Shown here: piece by piece, positions 1 through 9,275 of the stretch
How the letters are laid out: every line of letters begins with the position of its first letter
Position numbering within the stretch: the stretch's first letter is position 1
DNA from: Peribacillus sp. Bi96
GTDB lineage: Bacteria; Bacillota; Bacilli; Bacillales; DSM-1321
Direction of reading: 5' to 3'
Assembly (NCBI RefSeq): GCF_918698115.1
Contig: NZ_CAKKLV010000007.1
Coordinates: forward strand, 165,602-229,601
DNA length: 64,000 nt
Notes under the pieces: generated by a model
What the model saw: the letters and a program-made list of their open reading frames with translations, nothing else
What the model was told of the DNA's origin: nothing
Databases searched by the model: none
Position numbers and translations under genes: made by a program

Positions 1-9
1 ACCCTCCTA
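1..9 (-). promoter_or_regulatory. Shine-Dalgarno of the gene just beyond the left edge
   Basis: Read on the minus strand, these bases give TAGGAGGGT, a strong ribosome binding site placed downstream of priA. The next gene of the operon should start a few bases outside the window. In B. subtilis that gene is def (peptide deformylase), but no codon of it is visible here. The rest of the interval up to the priA stop shows no terminator. Confidence 0.5.
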
Positions 10-87
10 GATATGAAAAACAACACTTCATTATATAAAAACGCAAGCTTAAGAAAAGCTCGCGGCAATCATCCAACTCTTAAACAA

Positions 88-2499
88 TTACATCATGATC
101 TGTGGATTTAAATCTATAGAAATCTGCAGATGATTTTGAGCCGTTTCTTTTTGATAATGCTCTAAAAGTGTCCGTAAATGCTGAGTAAGCTCCGGCTCTC
201 GTTTGTATTTTATCAGACATTGATAACGATATCTATTGTTGATTCGACTAATGGGCGAAGCAACCGGACCGAGAACGATAGAATCCCGATTCAATCGAGA
301 ACCTAAATAATTGGTAATTTTTTCAGTAACACTCACTGTTTTCATTAAATCTTCATGTGAAACGGTTATAAGGACAACATAATAATAGGGTGGGTAATGA
401 CTTTGCCTGCGGAGATGCATCTCCCGTTCATAGAAAGCATCATAATCCTGCAGGGCAGAAAGCTCGATGCTGTAGTGCTCAGGTGTATAGGTCTGGATGA
501 CTACTTCTCCCGGTAGTTGATGGCGTCCTGCCCTTCCGCTGACCTGTGTCAGGAGCTGGAAGGTCTTTTCCGAAGAACGAAAATCAGGTAAATGAAGCAT
601 CGTATCAGCTGAAAGGACTCCAACAAGAGTGATATTAGGAAAATCAAGGCCCTTTGCAATCATTTGGGTGCCTAGTAATATATCTGCCTTCCCTTCACCA
701 AAGGCATTCAGCAACCGCTCATGCGAACCCTTTTTACTTGTTGTGTCGACATCCATCCTTATTACTCGTGCATCAGGGAGGATTTTCGCAAGCTCTTCCT
801 CAACCTTTTGAGTGCCTGTACCAAAGAACCGTATATGTTCACTTTCACATTCTGGGCAAACGGAAGGCATCCCCTCTTCAAATCCACAATAATGGCATTT
901 CATTATATCATTAAAGCGATGATAGGTGAGTGAAATGTCACAATTAGGGCAGTTGATGACCAATCCGCAGCTTCGGCACATTACAAAGGATGAATGCCCC
1001 CGTTTATTTAGCATCAGGACAGTTTGCTGACCCTTTTCAAGCCGGTCTTTCAGTTTGGTAAAGAGCAGCTCCGAAAACATGGAACGGTTTCCCGTTCTTA
1101 GTTCTTCCCTCATATCTACAATGTCCACAGCAGGCAATGCATTTTTATTCATCCTCTGACTAAGTGTCAGTAATTCATAGACGTTTTTCTTGGCTCGTGC
1201 AAAGGACTCTAGTGTAGGAGTGGCGCTACCAAGAATAACCGGACATTGATATGATTTTGCTCTTTCAATGGCAACATCCCTGGCATGATACCGAGGCGTT
1301 TCTTCTTGCTTATAACTGGATTCGTGCTCTTCATCAATGATGACCAGTCCTAGGTTTTCAAAAGGAGCAAACACGGCTGAACGGGCGCCCACCACCACTT
1401 TTACCTCTTTTCGGTGAATTTTCCGCCATTCATCATATTTTTCACCTACCGACAAACCACTATGCATGACTGCGACCTGCTCACCAAAGCGTTCCTTGAA
1501 CCTCTTCACCGTTTGTGGAGTCAAGGAGATTTCAGGCACCAGCATGATGGCTTCCTTCCCTTTTTCAATGACAGAGGCAATGGCTTGCAAATACACTTCC
1601 GTCTTCCCGCTCCCGGTTACACCATATAAAAGGAAAACATCATGTTCATCATGATGTATTTTCTCTTGGATTGGTTTCAAGGCTGCTGCTTGCTCATCTG
1701 TTAATGTAAAGGGATTGGATTTTTCGAATACACGATTCTCATAAGGGTCACGGTATATTTCCTGATCCATTTCCGCCAATGCCCCTTTTGACACTAAGGA
1801 TTTGACGGTACTGCTTGATGTGTTGGTCGATTCAAGTAATTCTTTTAAAGGAACGGGTTCTTGATGTTCAATAAAATATTGAAGTAGTTCTTGTTGTTTT
1901 TTTGCATGACCGGAAAGTGCTGACGCCATTTCTTTCAGTTCCGAAGTGGAAAGCAAAGATTTAATAACCCGTACCGTCTTCTTATTAAGACGGTTTTTCA
2001 CATTATAGACTAGCTCTAGATTGCCATTTTGTATTTCTTTTTGAAAAAGGGAGGCATTCTCACCTTCAATAACTTCCTTCCAGGATAGTGAATCATTCTT
2101 TCCGAAAAGACTTTGCATGAATGGCGGGAGCTCGTTCCTTTTATCTTCAATGACATTGATCACTTTTTCATACTTCGCTTTCATCGCTGCCGGAAGCATG
2201 GCTTGTAGAGCTGATATTTTAAAACACATGGCCTCTTTGGTCAACCAGTCACCCAGCTGAAGCAATTCATCATTGAGGATGGGTTCCAAATCCATCGGTT
2301 CTTTTATAGAACGCAATTTTGCAAAATCGCTTGTAGCTTTTAAACCGGTGACGAATCCCTGCACCATTCTTGGACCAAATGGCACGATGACCCGCATTCC
2401 GGGTTTGATGACTTGTTTCCACTTTTCAGGTATGCGATAGTCAAATTCTCGATCCGTTTGTTTAGCAGGTACATCCACAATGACGGATGCAATATCCAT
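88..2499 (-). CDS. priA: Primosomal protein N' (replication restart helicase PriA)
   Basis: PriA is a 3'-to-5' DNA helicase that recognises stalled forks and D-loops and starts reloading of the replicative helicase. The 803-residue protein has the family layout: an N-terminal DNA-binding domain, a Walker A motif GVTGSGKTE near residues 294-301, a DEEH Walker B box near 389-392, and a zinc-binding insertion with four CxxC-type pairs around residues 505-545 (CRSC, CPNC, CHYC, CPEC). The helicase C domain follows, with the LLGTQMIAKGLDFP motif. It starts at an ATG six bases after the coaBC stop, so the two genes are co-transcribed, the same arrangement as in B. subtilis. Length and motifs are complete; nothing is unusual. 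Confidence 0.97.
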   Translation of the reverse strand: MDIASVIVDVPAKQTDREFDYRIPEKWKQVIKPGMRVIVPFGPRMVQGFVTGLKATSDFAKLRSIKEPMDLEPILNDELLQLGDWLTKEAMCFKISALQAMLPAAMKAKYEKVINVIEDKRNELPPFMQSLFGKNDSLSWKEVIEGENASLFQKEIQNGNLELVYNVKNRLNKKTVRVIKSLLSTSELKEMASALSGHAKKQQELLQYFIEHQEPVPLKELLESTNTSSSTVKSLVSKGALAEMDQEIYRDPYENRVFEKSNPFTLTDEQAAALKPIQEKIHHDEHDVFLLYGVTGSGKTEVYLQAIASVIEKGKEAIMLVPEISLTPQTVKRFKERFGEQVAVMHSGLSVGEKYDEWRKIHRKEVKVVVGARSAVFAPFENLGLVIIDEEHESSYKQEETPRYHARDVAIERAKSYQCPVILGSATPTLESFARAKKNVYELLTLSQRMNKNALPAVDIVDMREELRTGNRSMFSELLFTKLKDRLEKGQQTVLMLNKRGHSSFVMCRSCGLVINCPNCDISLTYHRFNDIMKCHYCGFEEGMPSVCPECESEHIRFFGTGTQKVEEELAKILPDARVIRMDVDTTSKKGSHERLLNAFGEGKADILLGTQMIAKGLDFPNITLVGVLSADTMLHLPDFRSSEKTFQLLTQVSGRAGRHQLPGEVVIQTYTPEHYSIELSALQDYDAFYEREMHLRRQSHYPPYYYVVLITVSHEDLMKTVSVTEKITNYLGSRLNRDSIVLGPVASPISRINNRYRYQCLIKYKREPELTQHLRTLLEHYQKETAQNHLQISIDLNPQIMM

Positions 2500-2505
2500 A
2501 AGACA

Positions 2506-3714
2506 TCATTCCTTTTGCATGCGAGATACTTCTGCCAAAATGCTTTTAGCTATATCCGCTTTACTCATTTTGGGAAGTTCGACTGCACTTCCATTCTTAT
2601 CGTAAATGGTCACGATGTTCGTATCCGTTCCAAAGCCTGCCCCCGCTACGGTAACATTATTGGCAACGATCATATCTGCATTTTTTTTCACTAATTTCCC
2701 TCTTGCGTATTCTTCAACGTTGTTCGTTTCAGCCGCAAATCCCACTAAAAACTGATGGGTTTTATTCTCACCGAGTTCCATAAGAATATCCTTCGTCCGT
2801 TCAAATTCAATCACATTTTCCCCTGGCTGTTTTTTCATCTTTTGAACATGATAAAACTTCGGTTTATAGTCAGCCACTGCAGCCGTCATGATTACGACAT
2901 CACTAGTCTCGAAATGATTGAAAACCGCATCATACATATCTGCGGCCGATTCCACAGGTATGACTTTAGCCTTGGAAGGCGGCGTCAAGTCCACAGGACC
3001 AGTAATCAATGTCACATCAGCACCCTGTTCTACTGCCTGCTCAGCCAGGGCATAGCCCATTTTCCCGCTGGAATGATTCGTCACGTAGCGCACCGGATCG
3101 ATTGCTTCACGAGTCGGTCCTGCCGTTATCAAATATTTCTTCCCTTTAAGGGGCATGTGCTGTGAATTCAATTCACCGAAATAATGTTTGAGATGTTCTA
3201 CGATCGTTTCCGGTTCCTCCAATCGCCCCTTCCCTACATATCCGCATGCCAAATATCCTTCACCAGGTTCAATGAATTGATATCCGAATGTACGAAGCGT
3301 CTCCATATTTTTCTGAACCGCTGGGTGGGCGTACATGTGCACGTTCATTGCCGGCGCTACCCAAACAGGTGCCTCCGTCGCCAGAAGTGTAGTTGTGATC
3401 ATATCATCCGCGATTCCATTGGCCATCTTACCAATAACATTCGCAGTAGCTGGAGCCACAAGGTTGATATCCGCCCAGTCTGCCAAGTCGATGTGGGCAA
3501 TGACCGAAGAATCCTTTTCATCAAATGTATCTGTGTACACATCATTTCTCGAAAGTGCTTGAAAGGTTAGCGGAGTCACGAACTGACGTGCCGATTCACT
3601 CATGATCACTTTTACATGCGCACCTTCCTGTGTTAATTTACTGGTCAGGGCAGCAGCCTTATATACAGCAATTCCGCCGGTGACACAAAGAAGTACTTTT
3701 TTATCGATAAGCAT
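2506..3714 (-). CDS. coaBC: Bifunctional phosphopantothenoylcysteine decarboxylase / phosphopantothenate-cysteine ligase
   Basis: This enzyme performs two consecutive steps of coenzyme A synthesis: it joins cysteine to 4'-phosphopantothenate, then decarboxylates the product to 4'-phosphopantetheine. The first ~180 residues are the FMN-binding CoaC domain, with a conserved His in the IAHIDLADWAD segment, the APAMN motif and an active-site Cys in GYLACGYVGKGR. The CoaB synthetase follows from about residue 190, starting KKYLITAGPTREAIDPVRY and containing NHSSGKMG. The length of 402 residues is normal. The ATG is preceded by GGGGAAA. A 264-base gap separates it from rpoZ upstream; this gap holds a dyad repeat element. 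It probably shares a transcript with priA. Confidence 0.96.
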   Translation of the reverse strand: MLIDKKVLLCVTGGIAVYKAAALTSKLTQEGAHVKVIMSESARQFVTPLTFQALSRNDVYTDTFDEKDSSVIAHIDLADWADINLVAPATANVIGKMANGIADDMITTTLLATEAPVWVAPAMNVHMYAHPAVQKNMETLRTFGYQFIEPGEGYLACGYVGKGRLEEPETIVEHLKHYFGELNSQHMPLKGKKYLITAGPTREAIDPVRYVTNHSSGKMGYALAEQAVEQGADVTLITGPVDLTPPSKAKVIPVESAADMYDAVFNHFETSDVVIMTAAVADYKPKFYHVQKMKKQPGENVIEFERTKDILMELGENKTHQFLVGFAAETNNVEEYARGKLVKKNADMIVANNVTVAGAGFGTDTNIVTIYDKNGSAVELPKMSKADIAKSILAEVSRMQKE

Positions 3715-3871
3715 GCAAATTTCCCCTAACTATACATTCTATTTTTCTTAATTATGAAGGATAACAGAAGAAATTTCATTTGATATGCGCAATTACATAT
3801 GGTTTCTTTATATATTCCATATCTTTGCTTCATGAATTGCCTTCCGTCAGCTTTACTTTGGAAAATCAAAA

Positions 3872-3953
3872 CAAACAGGCCTGACACCTTGGCCGCAGGA
3901 AGGAAGCAACTTTCCAAATGTAACGCATCCTGTTTGCTTTAGGGTGTCAGACC
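3872..3953. repeat. Interleaved inverted-repeat element between rpoZ and coaBC
   Basis: Two pairs of inverted arms are visible. CAAACAGG (3872-3879) pairs with CCTGTTTG (3929-3936), and GGCCTGACACC (3878-3888) pairs with GGTGTCAGACC (3943-3953), 10 of 11 bases. The pairs are interleaved rather than nested, so as RNA they are either alternative hairpins or a pseudoknot-like fold. On the minus strand the last arm is followed by TTTTGATTTT, so it could also attenuate transcription between rpoZ and coaBC. No other full copy was found in the window. The compact, palindromic look resembles small dispersed intergenic repeats, but that is inference. The short reading frame over it (3726-3917) has no support as a gene. 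Confidence 0.5.
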
Positions 3954-3978
3954 CGATAGGTCAAGCTTATGTGTTCTC

Positions 3979-4188
3979 TTAGTTTTCTTCTTCGTAAGAA
4001 TTATCGTAAGTCAATTTACCAGAATGAATTTCTTCTAGTGCACGGCCTACTGATTTATGAGAAACCGGTTTAGTCATCAGGCAGTTATCTTTAATTTGCA
4101 TTTCCCTGGCACGTTTAGCTGCTACTGATACAAGTGAGTATTTAGAATCGATTTTTAATAATAGAGAATCAATTGATGGATATAACAT
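3979..4188 (-). CDS. rpoZ: DNA-directed RNA polymerase omega subunit
   Basis: Omega is the small RNA polymerase subunit that helps assemble or stabilise beta'. The 69-residue protein starts [10 protein letters not shown] and contains the conserved segment [16 protein letters not shown], followed by the [15 protein letters not shown] segment typical of the Firmicute form. It lies three bases downstream of gmk, and its Shine-Dalgarno (GGAGG) lies inside the 3' end of gmk, so the two are translationally close. The gmk-rpoZ-coaBC-priA order is the standard one in Bacillus. Confidence 0.95.
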   Translation of the reverse strand: MLYPSIDSLLLKIDSKYSLVSVAAKRAREMQIKDNCLMTKPVSHKSVGRALEEIHSGKLTYDNSYEEEN

Positions 4189-4191
4189 AGT

Positions 4192-4812
<621 letters not shown>

Positions 4813-4816
4813 TCAG

Positions 4817-5080
4817 TTACCCCTCTTCTACGCTGTCGTCTCTATCTTGAAGCCGTGCGGCAACCGTCTCCGGTTGAACGGCGGATAAGATGACATGGTC
4901 GCTGTCTGTAATTATAACGGCCCTGGTTCTTCTACCATATGTAGCATCTATTAAGGATCCGCGATCTCGGGCGTCTTGGATAATCCTTTTAATCGGAGCC
5001 GATTCAGGGCTCACGATGGATACGATCCGGTTTGCGGAAACGATATTCCCAAAACCAATATTAATGAGCTTAATTGACAT
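4817..5080 (-). CDS. remA: Extracellular matrix regulator RemA
   Basis: RemA is a small DNA-binding protein. In B. subtilis it activates biofilm matrix operons and osmoprotection genes by binding arrays of short repeats and wrapping DNA. The 87-residue protein is highly conserved: [20 protein letters not shown] at the start, then [18 protein letters not shown], then [23 protein letters not shown]. It lies between yloC and gmk with small gaps, which is the family's typical location. Whether biofilm genes are its targets in this organism cannot be told from the window. Confidence 0.93.
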   Translation of the reverse strand: MSIKLINIGFGNIVSANRIVSIVSPESAPIKRIIQDARDRGSLIDATYGRRTRAVIITDSDHVILSAVQPETVAARLQDRDDSVEEG

Positions 5081-5133
5081 TTTTGTCCCCCATTCATATC
5101 TATTGTCACCTTGTTACGTACATCATAAACCGA

Positions 5134-6009
5134 CTACTCGATATTTTGAACCTGTTCTTTTAATTTTTCAAGCAGACTTTTCATTTCCACCACTTCTTTG
5201 GTAATGGCCGAATCATTAGCCTTTGATCCAATCGTATTAACTTCCCGATTCATTTCCTGGACTAGGAAGTCAAGTTTTCTACCAATTGGTTCACTATGGG
5301 TTAGCGTCCTTGAAAATTGCTGTATATGGCTTTCAAGTCTCGTCAGTTCTTCATTTATATCACATTTATCAGCAAAAATGGCCGCTTCAGTCACAATACG
5401 GCTTTCTTCAATCAATCCGTCTGCCAACTCAGCTAGTTTGACTTCCAACCGGGCTTTATATTTCTCGACGACAGAAGGTGCATAATTTTTGAGCCCAGCT
5501 ACAATCTCACCAAACTTTTTAAGCTGATGGTTCATGTCCAGGACCAGTTCCTGACCTTCCTGAGTCCGCATTTTTTTCAGATTTTCCAAGGCCCCAGTGA
5601 CAGCCTTCAATAACAGGGCTTCCAAATCGGCAGGAACCACCGGTACTTCTTCCGTGATGAAAATTGATTCAAGCTGCAGCATATCCTGTAATGTAATGGA
5701 ACTTTCGAGATTGTATTTTCCCTTGACTTCATCCATCAAATTCACATACTGATTAGCTAGATCCCAATCGATCTTCACCTTTTTGGAAACCAGGCTCTCA
5801 CCTTCCACTGTAATGAAGATTTCCACCCGTCCCCTTCTTATGTATTGATTCGCCTTTTTCTTCAGCTTTTCTTCCAAAACCAGAAGCTGGCGCGGCATTC
5901 GAATTGTATATTCACAAAAACGATGGTTCACCGTCTTAATTTCGGCTAGAACCTTGACCTGGTCGTTTTCAGCTTCGTCTCTTCCATAGCCCGTCATACT
6001 GGTAACCAT
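5134..6009 (-). CDS. yloC: YicC/YloC family endoribonuclease
   Basis: This is a member of the YicC-like family (N-terminal YicC domain, C-terminal DUF1732). The B. subtilis and E. coli members have been reported to be endoribonucleases. The start was set at the ATG at 6009 (MVTSMTGYGRDEAEND) because AGGAAGTG lies eight bases upstream and the family begins with SMTGFGR/SMTGYGR; the longer frame would begin with an unsupported TTG. The protein is 291 residues. The C-terminal block CDINEELTRLESHIQQF and the segment GRKLDFLVQEMNREVNTIGSKAND are family signatures. It is the first gene of the rightward-lying remA-gmk cluster, downstream of the yloB terminator. Confidence 0.93.
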   Translation of the reverse strand: MVTSMTGYGRDEAENDQVKVLAEIKTVNHRFCEYTIRMPRQLLVLEEKLKKKANQYIRRGRVEIFITVEGESLVSKKVKIDWDLANQYVNLMDEVKGKYNLESSITLQDMLQLESIFITEEVPVVPADLEALLLKAVTGALENLKKMRTQEGQELVLDMNHQLKKFGEIVAGLKNYAPSVVEKYKARLEVKLAELADGLIEESRIVTEAAIFADKCDINEELTRLESHIQQFSRTLTHSEPIGRKLDFLVQEMNREVNTIGSKANDSAITKEVVEMKSLLEKLKEQVQNIE

Positions 6010-6109
6010 GGTTCCACTTCCTATCAAACAAAATGTAGTAATTTGGCGTTTACATTCATTATATATCAGCTAACAGCTTAAACGCTTTAGCTTTCAAATA
6101 AAAGACTAC

Positions 6110-6147
6110 AAAAATAAAAAGGCAATAGAGCAAAACTCTACCACCTT
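6110..6147 (-). terminator. Rho-independent terminator of yloB
   Basis: On the minus strand, GGTGGTAGAG, a TTTTG loop and CTCTATTGCC form a 10-pair stem (some G-U pairs) followed by TTTTTATTTTTG. It starts about 18 bases after the yloB stop and separates yloB from yloC. Confidence 0.85.
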
Positions 6148-6164
6148 AAAGATTATAACATATT

Positions 6165-8843
6165 TCATTGCACTTTTCTTGCTAAAAAGGTACCAGCTAG
6201 TAAAAAAGTTGGGATGGACGCCATTCCTACTACTAATAGCCAATCCCTTCCTGATATCGGTACGGTATGAAAGATCGTTTGCATAGGTTGCACATACATG
6301 ACTGCAAGCATCAATAAGAGAGAAGACAGTACCGCACCCACTAGATAGAGGTTACCGAATGGATTTCTCGAGAATATCGAACGTTCACTTCGGCAGTCGA
6401 AAACGTGTATTAGTTGAGCAAGAACAAGGGTAGCGAACGCGATTGTTTGTGCATAAGGAAGGTTATCCGGATTTGCACGGTATACCACATAAAATGCTAT
6501 TAGTGTTGAAATTCCAATCAGAAAACCGCGTGAGATGATCTTCCACCCAAGGCCTCTGCCGAAAACACCTTCATTAGCATTTCTGGGATTTCTTTTCATC
6601 ACATCCTCTTCTGCCGAATCCAATCCCAACGCCATCGCAGGAAGTCCGTCCGTAACAAGGTTCACGAATAAGATTTGGATTGGGATCAAAGGTAAGGGCA
6701 AGGCACATAGCATCGCAAAAAACATGACCAAAATCTCCCCAACATTGGAAGCAAGCAAGTATCGGATGAACTTCCTGATGTTTTCATAAATGTTCCTGCC
6801 TTCTTTAATGGCCGATTTAATGGTTGCAAAATTATCATCAACCAATATCAAGGAAGATGCCTCCTTAGCGACATCAGTCCCGGTGATACCCATGGAGATA
6901 CCGATATCCGCTGATTTTATTGCAGGTGCATCATTGACACCGTCCCCTGTCATGGCAACGACATGTCCTTTATTTTGCAAGGCTTTTACGATTTTCAACT
7001 TATGTTCAGGGGAAACGCGGGCAAATACCGAAACACTTTCCACTAATTCCTCAAGTTCACCGACTTCCATGTCGGCCAATTGCCGTCCTTCAAGTACACG
7101 GTCTTTTCCTTTTAAAATACCAAGCTCTTTGGCTATTGCCTTTGCGGTTATTACATGATCGCCAGTAATCATGACTGTCTTGATTCCTGCATCCCGGCAT
7201 TCCTTAACTGCCTGCTTAACTTCCGGTCGTGGAGGATCAATCATGCCCTGCAGTCCCATAAAGGTCAAATTGCGTTCTGCTTCTGTTTCATGAAGCAAAA
7301 TCTGTCCTTTTGAAAGGGGTTTATAACCAACGGCAATCATTCGAAGTGCCTGTGAGGCAAGCTCATTCATGTCCTGTTGCACCCTTTCCTTACTATCGCG
7401 ATTCAATATTTCCGACTTTCCTTCCCAAAGAATCGTATCGGACTGAGCGATCAATACGTCAGGGGCCCCTTTTACAATGACGAAATGGTTATCTTTATCA
7501 TCCTTCACTATGACACTCATCATTTTGCGGCTCGAGTCGAATGGAAACTCCTTGACTATTGTAAACCTCTTTGATAGGTGTTCCCTCGTCAAACCTGCTT
7601 TCATTGCCGCGACCAACATCGCTCCTTCTGTTGGATCACCGTCTAATACATATTGTTTTCTATTCTCATTTAACTCAGCTTTGTTACAGAGCATTCCGAA
7701 GGTAATGATTTGAAGCAAGGCATTATGGTTTTTTGGAGCGACTGAAACTCCCCGTAAAGAAAACTCCCCTACAGGATTATACCCAGTCCCGCTGACATCC
7801 CAAGTTTTCCCCCCGCTCCAAACTTTCGTTACCGTCATTTTGTTTTGCGTCAGTGTACCAGTTTTATCTGAGCAAATAACCGTTGCACAACCAAGCGTTT
7901 CGACTGCAGGAAGCTTACGGACAATCGCTTTTTGTTTAATCATACGCTGAACGCCCAAAGACAAGGCTACAGTCACAATGGCTGGCAAACCTTCAGGAAT
8001 CGCCGCAACAGCCAAAGATACCCCGGCTAAAAACATCGTATACAGATCATGCCCTTGAATGACGCCAGTCAGCACGACGATAACCGTTAATATCAAAGCC
8101 GTGACGATCAAAATTTTACCCAGCTGTTCCAACCGCCGTTGAAGTGGCGTTTCTTTTGTTTCTGCCGTTTGAAGCAGGTCGGCAATCTTGCCCATCGCCG
8201 TGTTCATTCCGGAAGCGATAACTATTCCGACCCCATTCCCTCTTGTAACCATCGTTCCCATAAAAGCCATATTTTCTTGATCACCGATACCATCGACCTC
8301 ATTCATCACTGGATCGGAACATTTAACAGCCGGGAGTGACTCGCCGGTAAGTGCCGACTCTTCGATTTCAAGGCTTGAATGGTCGACAATCCGCAAATCG
8401 GCGCCAATTCGGTCACCGCTGGAAAACTTCAGGATATCCCCCACAACGACTTCTCTCGAAGGGATTTTCAGCCAGTGACCATCCCGAAGTACGTTGACTT
8501 GCGGTGCCGCCATTTCCTTTAGGGCATCCAGTGACTTTTCAGCCTTCCGTTCTTGAAAAAAACCGAGTAATCCATTCAAAAAAACAATCGCCATGATGGC
8601 AATCGCATCGATATATTCACCCAAAATCCCAGAGACCAAGGTCGCTGCAAGTAAAACTATAACCATGAAATCTTTGAATTGTGCGAAAAATAAAAGAATG
8701 GCTGACTGTTTTTCCCCTTCCTTCAATTCGTTATAACCATGCTTTCGCAGCCTGTCCTTTACTTCATCATCGTCCAAACCGTGTGTAACGTTTGTTTGAA
8801 GCGCTTTCTCCATTTCTTGATTATTCATTTCCTTGAACTCCAT
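6165..8843 (-). CDS. yloB: Calcium-transporting P-type ATPase
   Basis: This is a P2A-type (SERCA-like) cation ATPase that pumps Ca2+ across the membrane using ATP. The 892-residue protein has an N-terminal cation-ATPase domain, the TGES actuator motif (SALTGESLPA), the ion-site motif AAIPEGLPA in M4, the phosphorylation site CSDKTGTLTQNK, the nucleotide-binding KGAPD, the hinge MTGDGVNDAPAI, and six C-terminal membrane segments. The start at the ATG at 8843 (MEFKEMNNQ) matches the B. subtilis YloB start; the codon before it is an in-frame TTG. The B. subtilis protein is linked to spore formation and germination. It is transcribed alone, divergent from rqcH. Confidence 0.94.
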   Translation of the reverse strand: MEFKEMNNQEMEKALQTNVTHGLDDDEVKDRLRKHGYNELKEGEKQSAILLFFAQFKDFMVIVLLAATLVSGILGEYIDAIAIMAIVFLNGLLGFFQERKAEKSLDALKEMAAPQVNVLRDGHWLKIPSREVVVGDILKFSSGDRIGADLRIVDHSSLEIEESALTGESLPAVKCSDPVMNEVDGIGDQENMAFMGTMVTRGNGVGIVIASGMNTAMGKIADLLQTAETKETPLQRRLEQLGKILIVTALILTVIVVLTGVIQGHDLYTMFLAGVSLAVAAIPEGLPAIVTVALSLGVQRMIKQKAIVRKLPAVETLGCATVICSDKTGTLTQNKMTVTKVWSGGKTWDVSGTGYNPVGEFSLRGVSVAPKNHNALLQIITFGMLCNKAELNENRKQYVLDGDPTEGAMLVAAMKAGLTREHLSKRFTIVKEFPFDSSRKMMSVIVKDDKDNHFVIVKGAPDVLIAQSDTILWEGKSEILNRDSKERVQQDMNELASQALRMIAVGYKPLSKGQILLHETEAERNLTFMGLQGMIDPPRPEVKQAVKECRDAGIKTVMITGDHVITAKAIAKELGILKGKDRVLEGRQLADMEVGELEELVESVSVFARVSPEHKLKIVKALQNKGHVVAMTGDGVNDAPAIKSADIGISMGITGTDVAKEASSLILVDDNFATIKSAIKEGRNIYENIRKFIRYLLASNVGEILVMFFAMLCALPLPLIPIQILFVNLVTDGLPAMALGLDSAEEDVMKRNPRNANEGVFGRGLGWKIISRGFLIGISTLIAFYVVYRANPDNLPYAQTIAFATLVLAQLIHVFDCRSERSIFSRNPFGNLYLVGAVLSSLLLMLAVMYVQPMQTIFHTVPISGRDWLLVVGMASIPTFLLAGTFLARKVQ

Positions 8844-8846
8844 CAA

Positions 8847-9275
8847 GTATCACACATCCCTTTGAATAGAATGAAATAGGCCCCTGTATACATCTCAAAA
8901 CAGGCGCTTCTTGGCTTGACTCATCCAACACCTGCCCGCTTACCGATACATAAAACAACCTGCTCTTCTTCCATGATTATTCAGACTCGTCCAAAATAAT
9001 GCTATAATTAAACAGAATTGCGGAAAGAAGAAAGATCCAAAATTGAAATAGTGGACAAAAGTCATGAATGCATGATGAAATCGGCAAATTTTGCTCGTTA
9101 TAACAGGAACTTTTTTAAAAAAACATCCATTCAATATATCTGAACTTGCCCACTCCAGCTTTTCACCTAGTTCCACTAAATTTGTGATTGCAGCATATAT
9201 GGCTAGCCTCTTATATATTGATAAAAAAAGTAATGAGTATCTTAGAAAATCTTATGTAAAGGAAGTAAAAATAGA
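8847..9275. promoter_or_regulatory. Divergent yloB-rqcH intergenic region
   Basis: This 429-base gap has no credible gene. On the plus strand a perfect -10 TATAAT lies at about 9003-9008, with a weak -35 TTCAGA 17 bases upstream, so rqcH may have a leader of about 260 bases. On the minus strand, a hairpin GCGCCTGT...ACAGGGGC (about 8881-8908) lies in the likely yloB leader. I recognise no riboswitch class in it. Short open frames at 8940-9176 and 9091-9309 lack conserved sequence or good ribosome binding sites. Confidence 0.45.

Noticed and set aside
3726..3917. 63-codon minus-strand reading frame between coaBC and rpoZ
   Set aside because: No ribosome binding site, no recognisable similarity, and it runs across the inverted-repeat element.
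8847..8980. Riboswitch in the yloB leader (Mn2+ or Mg2+ type)
   Set aside because: A hairpin is present, but the conserved cores of the yybP-ykoY or M-box classes are not recognisable.
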